In this document: positions 47,884-56,411 of the stretch, one piece after another
Position numbering within the stretch: position 1 is the first letter of the stretch
How the letters are laid out: each line of letters begins with the position of its first letter
Assembly: GCF_023161665.1 (NCBI RefSeq)
Contig: NZ_JALNTW010000003.1
Coordinates: 1 to 64,000 of the forward strand
Length of the DNA stretch: 64,000 nucleotides
Source of the DNA: Shewanella sp. 1CM18E
GTDB taxonomy: Bacteria > Pseudomonadota > Gammaproteobacteria > Enterobacterales > Shewanellaceae
Reading direction: 5' to 3'
Translations under genes and position numbers: made by a program
Notes under the pieces: generated by a model
Database searches by the model: none
What the model was told of the DNA's origin: nothing
Seen by the model: the letters and a program-made list of their open reading frames with translations, nothing else

Positions 47884-48855
47884 ATGATAAGCTCGCTTAC
47901 GCTGAGAACCGCTCTAACATTAGCTTTTGTATTAGCTTTTTCACCTGCTCTGACGTTGACTTTTAGCGGGGTAGCCTTAGCTGATGAGTTAACTGAACAG
48001 CAAAAAAATCGCGCTCAAGGCGGCACTAATAACGGCTTTATTTGGACTGAAATAGCGTCTAAAAAAGCCTTAGTGTGTGAGCTTAATCAGTTTTCTGAGT
48101 GCCTAGCGCAGTTGCCCGACTCTGCTAGGGCTTTATTGCCTCTTCCTGCTTCACATTATACTCAGTTGCTTGGTAATCGCGGCGCCATGGTTCTGCCTTT
48201 GCGGCATGCTCAAGTCGCGGGTGTAGTGCTCACCGATTTCAAACAGTTACCTAGCCAGCAAACAATCAACTGGGGCGTAGGGCATTTCTCCTTACCACTT
48301 AAGCGCCAAGCAGAGCTTACTTACTGGCATGAGCTTGGTCATCTGTACGCTATTGATGCACTCAGTGAACAAGGTGAAGTCATTAAAAGTCAGTATCAGC
48401 ATGAATGGTTGGCGGATCTGTATCTTGTGTGGCGAATTGCCGTTGAGACTCAAAGCACTGAACTTGCTTGGCAGCAATATCATCGGCGTAACATTGCAAT
48501 GATGACTGATAGCGAGTTTATGTCACATTGGTCGGTGCCAGTATTGGCGCAGGTGTTGGCACTTTACTCGGCTGAGCAATTGGCTGCATTTTCAAACTTT
48601 AGGCAATTTTATGCCGATGTCTCAGTAAAACTCGAGCTACAAGATCAAGATACGCTCAATGAGTTTTCTAGTTTAATCCAGCGCACTTTTGGTGCGGGAA
48701 CTGTGCAGCCTTTGCCGGGGTATATGTATTGGCGTAAGCCTAAACTTGGCGAGTATTTAAAGCCGACCTTAATTGCATTAATGGGTCAAAATGCGGCTGA
48801 AAAGTGGTTGGCACAGCAGCAAATGGATGGGACAACAAGCTCTGAGTACTATTGA
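47884..48855 (+). CDS. Exported putative zinc metallopeptidase (HELGH)
   Basis: 323 residues. A signal peptide (cleavage near ALA-DEL) precedes a soluble domain with the zincin motif HELGH at residues 149-153, in YWHELGHLYAID. About 28 residues later EWLADLYLVWRIA offers a glutamate in a gluzincin-like position. I do not recognise a named peptidase family. It begins 40 bp after hldE on the same strand without a visible terminator, so co-transcription with hldE is possible. Predicted periplasmic. Function is inferred only from the motif. Confidence 0.75.
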   Translation: MISSLTLRTALTLAFVLAFSPALTLTFSGVALADELTEQQKNRAQGGTNNGFIWTEIASKKALVCELNQFSECLAQLPDSARALLPLPASHYTQLLGNRGAMVLPLRHAQVAGVVLTDFKQLPSQQTINWGVGHFSLPLKRQAELTYWHELGHLYAIDALSEQGEVIKSQYQHEWLADLYLVWRIAVETQSTELAWQQYHRRNIAMMTDSEFMSHWSVPVLAQVLALYSAEQLAAFSNFRQFYADVSVKLELQDQDTLNEFSSLIQRTFGAGTVQPLPGYMYWRKPKLGEYLKPTLIALMGQNAAEKWLAQQQMDGTTSSEYY

Positions 48856-49051
48856 TTTAGTATTGAGTTTTTTAAGGTTTAACGTGTGAGCTTATAGTGG
48901 GCTGATAAGCTGATTTACTAACAGAGCTTAACAATGAGCATTTGTTTGCTGAATATTTCCTGAACGAACTTTAGATAGTGCTGACATGCTAAGGTTTTTA
49001 ATCTATGCATTTGTTACAGTCATTATATGGTGATTTTGGTTAAGTGTAGTT

Positions 49052-49531
49052 ATGGCGAAGCGCTCAAAAGTTCAAACTAAACAAACTGTACAGCAGATCC
49101 TCGATGAGGCGATGAAACAAATTTTGGATCATGGCTATGATGCGATGTCCTATTCAACCTTATCTGCCGCAACAGGCATTAGCCGCACCGGTATTAGTCA
49201 TCACTTTCCACGTAAGATTGATTTTCTTACTCGACTTGATAGCAGAATGGCCGAGGTGTTTATCGAGCGTTTAGATTTCTCGTCGGTGCAAGCGCTGCAA
49301 ACCACTTGGAAACAGTCACTTGAACTTGCTAATTTTAGAGCGATTATCCGCTTATTCTTTTCTTTGTGTGGCTCGCAGCAAATCAATATTAATCGTTATC
49401 AGGCGATCTCTTTAGCCAGTGAAACCGCATTTTCTAAAATGGGCGACCAAGGGCGTTTATTAGTGAACGCTTTGGTGGGGCAAAGTGCTTTGGTGCTTTG
49501 CGGTGTGGTTGAAGGTGAAGTGCTGGGCTGA
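49052..49531 (+). CDS. TetR-family transcriptional regulator
   Basis: 159 residues, rather short for the family. The N-terminal TetR helix-turn-helix is clear (ILDHGYDAMSYSTLSAATGI then SRTGISHHFPRKIDFLTRLD). The ligand-binding half is short and helical. The target and ligand are unknown; no divergent partner gene exists, and the gene is alone between non-coding stretches. Confidence 0.88.
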   Translation: MAKRSKVQTKQTVQQILDEAMKQILDHGYDAMSYSTLSAATGISRTGISHHFPRKIDFLTRLDSRMAEVFIERLDFSSVQALQTTWKQSLELANFRAIIRLFFSLCGSQQININRYQAISLASETAFSKMGDQGRLLVNALVGQSALVLCGVVEGEVLG

Positions 49532-49882
49532 CCAGTGATTTAAATTAAATGATTCAAGCTGCAAGTTAATAAACTACCAAGCAGGCAGCTTGGCGATATA
49601 ACCCAATAAACATCGAGGCTACGGCCTCTTTGTTTGTTTTATATACGTTTAATAACGCTTGTTTATGCGCTTTAACTTATGTAATTAAATTACATAACAC
49701 TCTAGAAACTCACTTGTTATCGCTGTACACTCCTTTGCTTCGGACTATCCGGACATACAAATTAACCCGATAAAATCAATTCGATATAGTCAATTCAATA
49801 TGGTCTCTGCAATCACTGGAAGCTTTGCAGCCCTGCTATATCTGAAATCATAATTTGTGCAGCAATAAGGAGTTAGCACGAA
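49532..49882. other. Non-coding stretch with TetR-gene terminator
   Basis: About 350 bases. The first 110 hold the terminator at 49608-49640. The rest is AT-rich leader of the next operon; AAGGAG lies 11 bp before its start codon. No ORF or repeat seen. Confidence 0.5.
49608..49640 (+). terminator. Terminator of the TetR gene
   Basis: GAGGC, loop TACG, GCCTC, with flanking AAACA/TGTTT able to extend the stem, followed by TTTGTTTGTTTT. Confidence 0.75.
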
Positions 49883-50476
49883 ATGGATGTCACCCCTAAA
49901 ACGCCCCCAGCGGCTGAATCAGTTAAGCGTTTACCCAAATTAGATAATCAAGAGTTGGTGAAAACCAGTTTTTGGATTAGTCAGATTTTTATGATTGTGG
50001 CTACTGTTGCCGGTGTTTATTTGGCGGCTCAAGAAGGTTTGAGTCAGGCAATTAAGTTTGATGATCTAAACAACAAACAAAATAACTATTATCTGCGTAA
50101 TGCGCTTTATGATGAAGTCCAAGATAATATTGTGACGATAAATGAGTACGCAGAGCTTATCGCCACAAGCACTGTCAGTGCCTATGACTTAGCAAATGTG
50201 CGTCCAACAATCTCAACTTTTGTTTGGGAAAACATGCGTTACTCTCAAAACACCTTAGAAACCCCTACTGAAATTCTCACCGAAACTCGCCGTTTTTATA
50301 TGCTATCTGATGACTTAGTTAAAAAGCTGGAAGCACGATACTACGGCCGTAAATTGGGCGCTAAAAAGTTAAAAGCGCTGACTGCAGAAGTAGAGGCCAA
50401 TACCTTGCCTAAGCTTAAAAAGAGTTTTGAAAATTTAGCTGTACACCTAGAAGAAAACGGCATTATTGTCGAGTAA
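49883..50476 (+). CDS. Hypothetical single-pass membrane protein
   Basis: 197 residues: a cytoplasmic proline-rich N-terminus, one transmembrane helix (about 30-50, FWISQIFMIVATVAGVYLAA), then a largely helical periplasmic domain. No known motif. It ends 9 bp before the zinc-ribbon/rhomboid gene, so the two form an operon. It may be a partner or substrate of the rhomboid protease; this is inference from gene order. Confidence 0.75.
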   Translation: MDVTPKTPPAAESVKRLPKLDNQELVKTSFWISQIFMIVATVAGVYLAAQEGLSQAIKFDDLNNKQNNYYLRNALYDEVQDNIVTINEYAELIATSTVSAYDLANVRPTISTFVWENMRYSQNTLETPTEILTETRRFYMLSDDLVKKLEARYYGRKLGAKKLKALTAEVEANTLPKLKKSFENLAVHLEENGIIVE

Positions 50477-50485
50477 GGAACAACG

Positions 50486-51568
50486 ATGAGTATGAAATGT
50501 CCAGGATGCGCTAGCGAAGAGATGCGCGTATCTTTTTTCCATGGCGAAGAAGTCGATAGCTGCACATCTTGCGGTGGTATTTGGTTTGATAGTGGCGAAT
50601 TAAATGCTGCGCTTTCAGCTGCCGATAACGGTAACGACAGCGTTGGTATTGAGAACTCGTTAGGCGCACATAAAGGCGTGTCAGATAAAAGCTGTAGTCA
50701 TTGTGACGTTAAGTTAGAGCATTACAACTTGATGGACGGCTTTCAGGTTGAAGTCGATGTTTGTCACTCTTGTACCGGCGTATGGATTGATGAGCATGAG
50801 CGCGAGAAAGTAGTGCAGTCACCGCAGATCCAAGCAGCTTTAGAGCATTTGAACCAGAAGGTTAACGTTAAAACTTGGGTATTTCAGTTTTTGATGCAGA
50901 TGCCAATGGAGTACAACTTAAAGCCTAAGACCACGCCTTGGGTGACCTATAGCTTGATTGCCATCAATACGCTGATTTTCTTAGCAACTGTTTTACAACC
51001 TAGCGCAACTGAGTGGATTTATGAAACCTTTGCACTTAAGCCGGTAGATTTAATGCAAGGCCAGAATATTACTGGTTTAGTTAGCCATATGTTTATGCAT
51101 GGTGGCTGGATGCATTTAATCGGCAATATGTATTTCTTATATGTTGTGGGTGACAACCTTGAAGATGCACTTGGGCATAATCGCTTCTTGGCGCTGTATC
51201 TTATATGTGGTTTTGCCGCCGCGGCAGGGCACATTATTTCTGAGCCGAGTTCATCTATCTATATGGTTGGCGCAAGCGGTGCGATTGCGGGTCTGTTTGG
51301 TATGTACTTATTGTGGTTTAGGCATGCAAGCTTGACCTTTATGTTTATTGTGTACCAGAAAAAACTATCGCCAATGGCATTCTTTGCGATTTGGTTAGCG
51401 ATGAACCTGTTTGGTGCTTACGTCGGTGGCGGCGGAGTGGCTTACTGGGCGCACATCGCTGGTTTTGCCGCAGGCTTAATTATTGGTTTTGCGTTGAAAG
51501 AGAAAGTCATGCAACAAAATCCGATTTTAGCCATGCTGAACTCGCAAGAGCTTAAAGTCGCACGTTAG
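50486..51568 (+). CDS. Rhomboid intramembrane protease with N-terminal zinc ribbons
   Basis: 360 residues. Two zf-TFIIB-like zinc ribbons occupy about 1-115, with CPGC...CTSCGGIWFDSGEL and CSHC...CHSCTGVWIDEHE. A rhomboid domain of six or more helices follows (about 150-345). Its hallmarks are present: HMFMHGGWMHLIGNM, the catalytic serine in GASGAIAG near 263 and the catalytic histidine in AHIAGFAAG near 322. It should cleave within membrane segments of substrate proteins. The fused ribbons probably face the cytoplasm and may recruit substrates. It is downstream of a single-pass membrane protein in the same operon and is followed by a strong terminator. Confidence 0.92.
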   Translation: MSMKCPGCASEEMRVSFFHGEEVDSCTSCGGIWFDSGELNAALSAADNGNDSVGIENSLGAHKGVSDKSCSHCDVKLEHYNLMDGFQVEVDVCHSCTGVWIDEHEREKVVQSPQIQAALEHLNQKVNVKTWVFQFLMQMPMEYNLKPKTTPWVTYSLIAINTLIFLATVLQPSATEWIYETFALKPVDLMQGQNITGLVSHMFMHGGWMHLIGNMYFLYVVGDNLEDALGHNRFLALYLICGFAAAAGHIISEPSSSIYMVGASGAIAGLFGMYLLWFRHASLTFMFIVYQKKLSPMAFFAIWLAMNLFGAYVGGGGVAYWAHIAGFAAGLIIGFALKEKVMQQNPILAMLNSQELKVAR

Positions 51569-51590
51569 TATTAAGCGATTGATACTCGTT

Positions 51591-51616
51591 AAAAAGGCCG
51601 CAGTTGCGGCCTTTTT
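51591..51616. terminator. Bidirectional terminator
   Basis: Perfect 11-bp stem AAAAAGGCCGC / GCGGCCTTTTT with loop AGTT, between the convergent rhomboid and MipA genes. Confidence 0.9.
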
Positions 51617-51632
51617 GGTTTTTATGTGCTAG

Positions 51633-53006
51633 TTAAAAATGCCATTGTAGATAAACACTTTGGTAGTTACTGCCGCCGCTAATGCGGCCAAAGGCTGAAC
51701 TAGACTCAAAGATCCCCGATCTATGATGAATGCTGTAACCTAGCCATAGGTTATCCATCTTGGCTGAGTTGAATACATCGCCTAAGTTTACATCCAAGGA
51801 GAAGTCTAAATAGTTAAGTAACTTAGAGGGCTTATATCCTTTAACATCAAGCTCAGAGCCTTCAATATGAGTCACACTGCTGACATAAGATAAACCTTCT
51901 GCAACACCTAATCTGAAGCGTGGCCCAAGCTCAAAGGTATAGAAAGCCTTAATGGCAATAACGGCTTCAGCCAAGTTATCCTGTACTTCTGAGTCGTGGT
52001 GCCACACCACGCCGGGAGTGAGGTATAGATCAATGGGCAGGTTAAACAGACTATCGGTTAACTGAGTACCGTAAAATGCAGAGGTGAATTGATTATTATA
52101 AGGGTCAGTTTTCGTTTGCCATTTTAAGATGGCGTTGAGGTTCGAGGGGGTTGCCCAACCATGGGCAATCCGCAAATATTCGCTACCTTCTTTACGCTTT
52201 GGCGACACAGGCTGCGCTGAATACTGCTTTTTATTGGGTTCGGGATAGAAGCCAAAACCTAAGAATGATTCATATTGAAAGCGGTTGTTGATTGTCGGTA
52301 AGTGGTAGACGTCATCTTCAAGACGTCCGACGCCAAATTGACCGAGTAAATACAAGTTACTGACTACATGATAGCGGGCTTTGACGCCTGCATTGAAGGC
52401 GACACCTCCACCGACATCATACATATCTAACCCGTAATAGTGGTCATTAAAGTCTGCACTTTTCCATTGAAACTCAGCATAAGGCTTAAGAGTCCAATCA
52501 CCGGATTGCCAGTTATATTGGGTGCGACTGTAACCATAGCTGCGCTTGTTTGAATCAGATAAAAAGGCGATATCGAAATCCCATTCATCTTTCACAAAGC
52601 GGTACTGCAGACCAAAGTCAAAGGCTTGTGACTGTGATTCATTTTGCAGTTCTTTGGGAATATCGACAAAGCGAAAACGAGTATAGAGGTTAATTTGATG
52701 ATTGTCGTTTTTCCAAATATGCCCAGCAGCTTCCATACCATTAATGTAGAAGTAATCATTTTCAAAATAGATTAGCGGCAAGGTGTCGTAGACCTCATCT
52801 TGCTCGGTGGCATAAGGAATATCGCCTCTGCGTACACCAATACCTATGCCCCAATTATTAGGCCATGGGCTAACGCTATCTTCACCAAGCTCTACTGGAG
52901 GCGGTGGCATTTGGCTTTGATCTTCTGCTGCCTGCAAGTAGGCAAAGGGAATGAGTGAGCTCAAACTTAAACTCAAGCAAAGGGGAGTAAGTACTTTAAA
53001 TGTCAT
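51633..53006 (-). CDS. MipA/OmpV-like outer membrane protein, long form
   Basis: 457 residues with a signal peptide (cleavage near LQA-AED) and a C-terminal aromatic strand ending WHF. The first half (about 45-270) matches the MipA/OmpV pattern (NNWGIGIGVRRGDIPYA, LPLIYFENDYFYINGMEAA). The second half (about 280-457) is a further run of barrel strands with a repeat of features seen in small outer-membrane enzymes (LGYSIHHRSGIFE). MipA proteins are usually about 250 residues, so this is either a fusion of two barrels or one larger barrel. Its ligand is unknown. Monocistronic. Confidence 0.8.
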   Translation of the reverse strand: MTFKVLTPLCLSLSLSSLIPFAYLQAAEDQSQMPPPPVELGEDSVSPWPNNWGIGIGVRRGDIPYATEQDEVYDTLPLIYFENDYFYINGMEAAGHIWKNDNHQINLYTRFRFVDIPKELQNESQSQAFDFGLQYRFVKDEWDFDIAFLSDSNKRSYGYSRTQYNWQSGDWTLKPYAEFQWKSADFNDHYYGLDMYDVGGGVAFNAGVKARYHVVSNLYLLGQFGVGRLEDDVYHLPTINNRFQYESFLGFGFYPEPNKKQYSAQPVSPKRKEGSEYLRIAHGWATPSNLNAILKWQTKTDPYNNQFTSAFYGTQLTDSLFNLPIDLYLTPGVVWHHDSEVQDNLAEAVIAIKAFYTFELGPRFRLGVAEGLSYVSSVTHIEGSELDVKGYKPSKLLNYLDFSLDVNLGDVFNSAKMDNLWLGYSIHHRSGIFESSSAFGRISGGSNYQSVYLQWHF

Positions 53007-53147
53007 ATTATTTTCTTGTTAGCGCTGGGTACTAGAGATAAGAATACTGCTTTTTAACTATCAGGCACATAATTTTAACAACAATGGGTTAAGCAGGACT
53101 TAAACATTGAATGAAAGCGGCTAGTTTTAGCTGATAAAAATTGGCAA

Positions 53148-53173
53148 TAAAAAAGGCCGCATTCGCGACCTTT
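53148..53173 (-). terminator. pnt operon terminator
   Basis: The minus-strand hairpin AAAGGTCGC, loop GAAT, GCGGCCTTT (one G-U pair) is followed by TTTATTG. It lies 20 bp after the pntB stop codon. Confidence 0.8.
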
Positions 53174-53193
53174 AAAGGGTTATCAACTCAGGA

Positions 53194-54576
53194 TTAATCT
53201 GCTTCTTTTAAGCTTTGAGTTAATTCAACAATGGCTTTTTTACCATCGCCAAATAGCATCAATGAGTTATCTAATGCAAATAATGGGTTAGGTAAGCCAG
53301 CAAAACCTGGACTCAATGAGCGCTTAACTACAACCACTGTTTTGGCTTTATCAACGTTTAGAATTGGCATACCGTAAATCGGGCTACCTTTATCTTCACG
53401 CGCCATTGGGTTAGTTACGTCATTGGCACCAATCACAATTGCCACGTCAGTTTGTTCAAACTGTGGGTTGATCTCATCCATTTCGATGAGTTGCTCGTAA
53501 GGCACTTCGGCTTCGGCTAGTAGCACGTTCATGTGACCCGGCATACGACCTGCTACAGGGTGGATTGCGTACAATACTTGCGTACCGCGCGCTTCCATCA
53601 CAGAAGCTAGCTCACGTACTGCATGCTGTGCCTGCGCCATAGCTAAACCATAACCCGGCACAATCACAACGCGCTCTGCAGTTTCTAGTAGCATTGCCAC
53701 TTCTTCAGGTGAAGAAGAAGTCACTTTACCTGCGTAAACTTCATCAGCATCAACGGTTTCGCCGCCTTCAGCCATAACGCCAAAGAGAACGTTAAACAGT
53801 GAGCGGTTCATGGCTTTACACATGATTTGCGTTAGGATAATGCCTGATGCACCAACGAGTGAACCCGATACAATCAGTACTGTGTTGCCGGTAATGAAAC
53901 CCGTTGTCGCAGCAGCAATACCTGAGTATGAGTTAAGTAGCGCAATAACCACTGGCATATCGGCGCCGCCAATTGGCACAACCAATAGCAAACCTAGGAC
54001 GAGTGATACCGCAACCAAAGCGTAGATTAGGTTGATGTTGCTAGGGTCCATAACAATCGCAATACCAAGGCCGATGGCACTGATAAGCAAAATAGCGTTA
54101 AGGAGTTTATTGCCCGGTACTTTAATTGGGTTGCCTGAGATCAGCTCTTGAAGCTTAGCAAACGCCACAAATGAACCTGATAGTGTTACCGCACCAATAA
54201 TCACAGTTGCTGCGATAGAGATAAGTGCCACAGTATGAGTTGCACTGCTTGGATCCAGGAAGTTAGCTAGCGCAATAAATAGTGATGCACCACCACCAAA
54301 ACCGTTAAGCATAGCTACCATTTGCGGCATTGATGTGACTTGGATTTTGGTTGCCATTACAGCACCAATGGCACCACCCAGTAGCACACCGGCAATAATC
54401 CATTCGTAGCTTAAAATGTTTTGGTCAAACAGGGTTACAACTACAGCGATAAACATACCCAGTGCTGAAAGCTGGTTACCACGCACTGCGGTTCTTGGCT
54501 TAGTTAGCCCTTTAATACCTAAAATAAATAGGCTGGCTGCCACAAGGTAGGCGAGGTAAATAAACGTCATACTCAT
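53194..54576 (-). CDS. pntB: NAD(P) transhydrogenase subunit beta
   Basis: 460-residue membrane subunit of the proton-pumping transhydrogenase. It has about nine hydrophobic helices and a C-terminal NADP-binding domain with GYGLAMAQAQHAVRELA and GANDVTNPMA. It transfers hydride between NADH and NADP+ coupled to proton entry. It lies 6 bp downstream of pntAB. A second ATG two codons in is an alternative start. Confidence 0.95.
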   Translation of the reverse strand: MSMTFIYLAYLVAASLFILGIKGLTKPRTAVRGNQLSALGMFIAVVVTLFDQNILSYEWIIAGVLLGGAIGAVMATKIQVTSMPQMVAMLNGFGGGASLFIALANFLDPSSATHTVALISIAATVIIGAVTLSGSFVAFAKLQELISGNPIKVPGNKLLNAILLISAIGLGIAIVMDPSNINLIYALVAVSLVLGLLLVVPIGGADMPVVIALLNSYSGIAAATTGFITGNTVLIVSGSLVGASGIILTQIMCKAMNRSLFNVLFGVMAEGGETVDADEVYAGKVTSSSPEEVAMLLETAERVVIVPGYGLAMAQAQHAVRELASVMEARGTQVLYAIHPVAGRMPGHMNVLLAEAEVPYEQLIEMDEINPQFEQTDVAIVIGANDVTNPMAREDKGSPIYGMPILNVDKAKTVVVVKRSLSPGFAGLPNPLFALDNSLMLFGDGKKAIVELTQSLKEAD

Positions 54577-54582
54577 AGTGGC

Positions 54583-54858
54583 TTATTTCCTTTTGAACAT
54601 GGCTAGCATGCGGTTAGTTACCATGTAACCACCCACAACGTTAATGGTGGCCAGTACGACGGCAATAAAGCCCAGCACGTTGACCCAAATGCCTGCACCA
54701 GAACCTGCTGACAGCAGTGCACCAACTAATGAGATCCCAGAAATAGCGTTAGAGCCTGACATTAATGGTGTATGTAGGGTTGGTGGCACCTTAGTGATCA
54801 TCTCAACGCCTAAGAACACTGCAACCACAAATAGGGTTAATAGCAGTAAAATTTCCAT
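54583..54858 (-). CDS. pntAB: NAD(P) transhydrogenase subunit alpha part 2 (membrane)
   Basis: 91 residues, three transmembrane helices, matching the C-terminal membrane part of E. coli PntA, here a separate subunit. The motif VEMITKVPPTLHTPLMSGSN is typical. Its ATG overlaps the pntAA stop codon by one base, with GGAGG about 10 bases upstream. Confidence 0.94.
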   Translation of the reverse strand: MEILLLLTLFVVAVFLGVEMITKVPPTLHTPLMSGSNAISGISLVGALLSAGSGAGIWVNVLGFIAVVLATINVVGGYMVTNRMLAMFKRK

Positions 54859-56066
54859 TATTTAGCCTCCGGAGTCGTGTTTGAGTCATCAGCATTTACG
54901 CTTGGCTCATTTACCTCAAGTGTTGGCAAGCCTAGTAGGTCGCGCAAACGGGCACTGGTCACTTCACCTTGGTGAGCAACGACTGTGTCTTTAACGATTT
55001 CATCGTCAAAGTCGAGGTTTAGCTCGCCGTCTTTGTTAACTAATAGCTTGAGCAAGTTTTCAATATTAGTGCCGTACATTTGGCTAGCATGATTTGCAGC
55101 TGATCCTGGTACATTTGATGGGCCAAGAATCGTCACGCCGTTGTAAACTACTTCTTTATCAAGCTCAGTTAGTTCACAGTTACCACCGGTTTCTGCCGCA
55201 AGGTCGACAATAATGGTGCCGGCCTTCATGCCATCAACCATCTCTTTGGTGATAAGAATTGGTGCTTTGCGTCCCGGAATTGCCGCAGTAGTGATAACAA
55301 TGTCCTGCTGAGCTAACACGTTAGCCATGGCTTGTTGTTGACGCTTTAAGAAGTCATCAGACTGCTCGGCAGCGTAACCACCTTTAGTTTCAGTGTTTTC
55401 TGCTTCAAGATCGAGCTCAACTGGCTTAGCACCCACTGAAATAATCTGTTCACGGGCGGCGGGGCGAATATCGTAAGCCTCAACCACTGCACCTAAGCGC
55501 TTTGCTGTAGCACAAGCCTGTAGACCCGCAACACCCACGCCCATGATAAAGGCGCGTGCTGGCTTTAAAGTACCTGCTGCAGTCATCATCATCGGGAATA
55601 AGCGCGGCGCTTTATGGGCGGCTAACAGCACCGCTTTATAACCTGCGATTGTCGCCATCGATGATAAAATATCCATGCTTTGCGCACGAGTAATACGTGG
55701 CACAAGTTCAAGCGCGATAGCGGTTGCCCCGGTAGCTGCAATCGCTTGAGCATTTTCAGGGTGCGCCAGTGGATCCATCATGCCGATAACGATTTGTTGT
55801 GGCTTGATCGCTGCTGATAGCTCTGCAAGCTGCTCGTCTTTGGCGTTCACAACTGTGATGATGTCTGCGTCACTGAGAACCTGTTCGCGGCTCACAATTG
55901 TGGCGCCAGCCTGAACATAATCCTCATCAGTAAAGCCGGCATTGCTGCCTGCACCACTTTCGACAAGAACATGTAAGTTATTTTTAAGCAGTCGAGTCAC
56001 ATTGGCTGGGATGATCGCTACGCGACTTTCACCAGCATGACTTTCTTTCGGTAGACCTAGCTTCAC
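54858..56066 (-). CDS. pntAA: NAD(P) transhydrogenase subunit alpha part 1 (NAD-binding)
   Basis: About 402 residues, soluble. It contains the alanine dehydrogenase/PntA nucleotide-binding fold (FIMGVGVAGLQACATAKRLGA near 165-185) and the mobile loop TKGGYAAEQSDDFLKRQQ. The start was set at GTG 56066 because the protein then begins KLGLPKESHAGESRV, as family members do, and GAGAGG lies nine bases upstream; the ATG at 56093 has no ribosome-binding site. First gene of pntAA-pntAB-pntB. In E. coli the two alpha parts are one polypeptide. Confidence 0.94.
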   Translation of the reverse strand: MKLGLPKESHAGESRVAIIPANVTRLLKNNLHVLVESGAGSNAGFTDEDYVQAGATIVSREQVLSDADIITVVNAKDEQLAELSAAIKPQQIVIGMMDPLAHPENAQAIAATGATAIALELVPRITRAQSMDILSSMATIAGYKAVLLAAHKAPRLFPMMMTAAGTLKPARAFIMGVGVAGLQACATAKRLGAVVEAYDIRPAAREQIISVGAKPVELDLEAENTETKGGYAAEQSDDFLKRQQQAMANVLAQQDIVITTAAIPGRKAPILITKEMVDGMKAGTIIVDLAAETGGNCELTELDKEVVYNGVTILGPSNVPGSAANHASQMYGTNIENLLKLLVNKDGELNLDFDDEIVKDTVVAHQGEVTSARLRDLLGLPTLEVNEPSVNADDSNTTPEAK

Positions 56067-56411
56067 AAAGGTAAACCTCTCAGTTGAGGACATTCGTATG
56101 AACAGATGTCATTAATTTGTCAGGGTGCTTATTGTGGCGACTCTAAATCCAGACACAAGTGCATATTTTTCAATATCCTGTTTTCTGGACTGGTCAGACT
56201 AAAAAGTTTGCGCTACGCCACACTTTTGAATAGAAGTTTGCGCTAGCAAACCCTACAGCAAACGGATTTGTTGATTCGCCTGTTACTTTTGTAGCTTAAT
56301 TTTTGAGCTTTGTATATTCCTAAATCGAATTAAAAATTATCTTTTATTCTTTTTTCTTTATCTGGCGAGGGGCTAAGCTGGGCGACATTACACTGATACA
56401 GGGCCGTTTCC
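56067..56411. other. Divergent pntAA-cysJ control region
   Basis: About 345 non-coding bases. AAGTTTGCGCTA occurs twice, at 56204-56215 and 56234-56245, 30 bp apart; the second continues into GTTTGC-GCTA-GCAAAC, a small hairpin. No CysB-type site could be identified with confidence. The direct repeat may be a regulator binding site for either operon. Confidence 0.5.
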
